Shown piece after piece: positions 53,068 to 54,040 of a DNA stretch of 54,040 bases. The stretch comes from a virus. The stretch lies in IMG/VR virus record IMGVR_UViG_3300023223_000319, positions 1 through 54,040 of that record. The stretch is one strand, 5' to 3'. The translations under genes and the position numbers were made by a program. How positions within the stretch are numbered: the stretch's first letter is position 1; every line of letters begins with the position of its first letter. Under the pieces are notes generated by a model. That model was not told the DNA's origin. It made no database searches and worked only from the letters and a program-made list of their open reading frames with translations.

Positions 53068-53241
53068 ATGGATAAGTGCAGCCCAGTAGAAATGCGTAAA
53101 AATCTGGAAATAGTCGAACGGTACAGAGCTATCGGCATTGATTTTGTTGCCGTACCTGTGATGGATTCATCGCACAAGTGTCAGCTTATCGCGCAAAGCA
53201 ATGAGGTGCTGGAATACTTGGCAAGAGAGATGGAGGATTAA
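53068..53241 (+). CDS. DUF1382-family protein (57 aa)
   Basis: Complete copy: Met-Asp-Lys-Cys-Ser-Pro-Val-Glu-Met-Arg start, then Arg-Ala-Ile-Gly-Ile-Asp-Phe-Val-Ala-Val-Pro-Val-Met. This is the lambda Orf63-type layout (Ser-Pro-Val-Glu-Leu-Arg...Ile-Gly-Ile-x-Phe-Val). AAAGGATACTGAG upstream. Residues 14-57 are repeated exactly at window bases 1-135. Role unknown. Confidence 0.82.
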   Translation: MDKCSPVEMRKNLEIVERYRAIGIDFVAVPVMDSSHKCQLIAQSNEVLEYLAREMED

Positions 53242-53250
53242 CCCCATTAA
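53107..53250. repeat. 144-bp exact direct repeat, copy 2
   Basis: Identical to 1-144. Sequence diverges at 53251 (here a gap before the 53288 gene; at 145 a different gene). A further 790 bases follow copy 2 with no match at the left end, so the window is not closed by simple overlap. Confidence 0.95.
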
Positions 53251-53287
53251 TAACACCCACCACAATTAGCCCACTAAGGATAGAGAT

Positions 53288-53599
53288 ATGACACCAGAAA
53301 GCGAAGGCTGGACAGAAGGCCATCAAGAAAATAGCGAGCCTGATTTTTATGGAAAATGGTTCGATGTTGATAGAGAGCTGCCAGAAGTTGATTTTAATCA
53401 AGCCTGGAGAACCGCTAAAGCCTTTCCTGTTTATACAGAATCGGTAGGCGTTACCTATGCATATTTTACCAGAAAGGGATGGGTTGAGTCTCATATATAT
53501 GGCGAAGATCATGGGGACATGGCATATACGGGTGGCGTTCATGAAACAATGTCAGACATCACTCACTGGATGAATATTCCTAGCGACCCAGAACTTTAA
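53288..53599 (+). CDS. hypothetical protein (103 aa)
   Basis: Acidic start (Pro-Glu-Ser-Glu-Gly-Trp-Thr-Glu-Gly), then Phe-Asp-Val-Asp-Arg-Glu-Leu-Pro-Glu-Val and a beta-rich end. AAGGATAGAGAT upstream. No family recognised. Confidence 0.6.
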   Translation: MTPESEGWTEGHQENSEPDFYGKWFDVDRELPEVDFNQAWRTAKAFPVYTESVGVTYAYFTRKGWVESHIYGEDHGDMAYTGGVHETMSDITHWMNIPSDPEL

Positions 53600-53627
53600 C
53601 CTACCCCATAACAGTAAGGACAGATAT

Positions 53628-54014
53628 ATGGAAATAATCCTAAAGGATGAATCCTATTTCGAAGTAGACCAAGCTGATATTATCTACTGGGCTGGAATCT
53701 ATACCCGCATAGACCCATATCACGAATTAATGAAGATGGGCGCATGGTGCCTAGCTAACCCTGCTAAGCGTAAAACTAAGGCCGGTATCAAGCGTTTTAT
53801 GAACTCCTGGCTATCTAGGGCTGATGAGAAGGGTTGTTCCATAGCGATACCCTTACAGGAGTCACTAGTCGATGTCACATGGGTGACTGATCCGGTGCTA
53901 AGGCTGGAGACTCAAGAATACTTTGTCGAGAAGTACGGATTTTATGTGCTAAACGGCCAGCGGGTTGAGGGAATGGCTACGCATGAGCAGAAGCTAATAC
54001 AGAGCAGCCTGTGA
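53628..54014 (+). CDS. hypothetical protein resembling a replication-protein C-terminal motif (128 aa)
   Basis: Contains Met-Gly-Ala-Trp-Cys-Leu-Ala-Asn-Pro-Ala-Lys-Arg-Lys-Thr-Lys-Ala-Gly-Ile-Lys-Arg-Phe (about residues 37-57), a motif I associate with C-termini of phage replication initiators. Complete within the window; it ends 26 bases before the edge. It could begin the replication region that is otherwise missing. Low certainty on function. Confidence 0.55.
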   Translation: MEIILKDESYFEVDQADIIYWAGIYTRIDPYHELMKMGAWCLANPAKRKTKAGIKRFMNSWLSRADEKGCSIAIPLQESLVDVTWVTDPVLRLETQEYFVEKYGFYVLNGQRVEGMATHEQKLIQSSL

Positions 54015-54040
54015 TACTTATACATTATTTGATAACAATT

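Overview
This window looks like most of the genome of a tailed phage infecting a gammaproteobacterium. The morphogenesis genes follow the P22 (short-tailed podovirus) order: small and large terminase, P22-type portal, scaffold, P22-type coat (427 aa), gp4-like and gp10-like head completion proteins, a run of ejection proteins, then a tail fibre. Lambdoid families on the other strand (NinB, NinG, DUF2591, YopX, DUF551, DUF1382, Lar-like) fit that host range. No integrase, CI-type repressor, DNA polymerase, primase or replicative helicase is visible. A 144-bp exact repeat (1-144 and 53107-53250) leads into different sequence at each copy. The contig is therefore probably not a finished circle, and a replication module may be missing at the junction.

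Layout. 1-2052: end of a rightward early operon (DUF1382 fragment, AP2/HNH-like protein, SSB-like protein). 2090-6020: four surface or virion-like proteins, one PhoD-phosphatase-like and one with an Ig-like C-terminus. 6024-6983: small genes and an HNH protein. 7108-11762: packaging genes and portal. 11759-22658: an accessory island of about 11 kb that splits portal from scaffold. It holds terD-terB-terC, RtcB RNA ligase, a Prs-family plus NAMPT-family pair matching the NARP1 NAD+ reconstitution architecture behind a pseudoknot/terminator leader RNA, a tRNA-like minihelix, a SpoU methyltransferase, a pol-beta (RlaP-type) nucleotidyltransferase and a SpoT-like HD hydrolase. 22809-36251: scaffold to tail fibre. 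45399 down to 36337: leftward operon with recombination (Sak3-like annealing protein, NinB, NinG), a CsrA homologue that appears to start at ATT, lysozyme, holin and a DHH phosphoesterase. 45430-45474: overlapping divergent promoters around a dyad. 45501-47348: short rightward operon headed by a Cro-sized HTH protein. 50402 down to 47354: leftward operon of small genes with an embedded rightward sRNA candidate at 48297-48372. 50513-51540: a protein-free 1.1 kb RNA locus. 51559-54014: rightward operon of small zinc-finger and early proteins.

The RNA locus is the least explained part. It has a strong -10 box, a 138-nt pseudoknotted RNA ending in a U6 terminator, tRNA-Pro(UGG), a class-I tRNA with a UAG anticodon, and about 630 nt full of long helices (one of 21 positions, one perfect 10-bp). 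Its size, ornateness and tRNA neighbours recall GOLLD/ROOL-class phage RNAs, but only a covariance search can decide. The leader of the NAD+ pair has the same topology as the 138-nt RNA: a two-part hairpin whose loop holds the 5' strand of a terminator helix.

Taken together, the accessory content suggests a phage that repairs what host defences damage (NAD+, tRNA or RNA ends, possibly alarmone signalling) and that relies heavily on structured RNA. These functional links are inference; the gene families and helices are read directly from the sequence.
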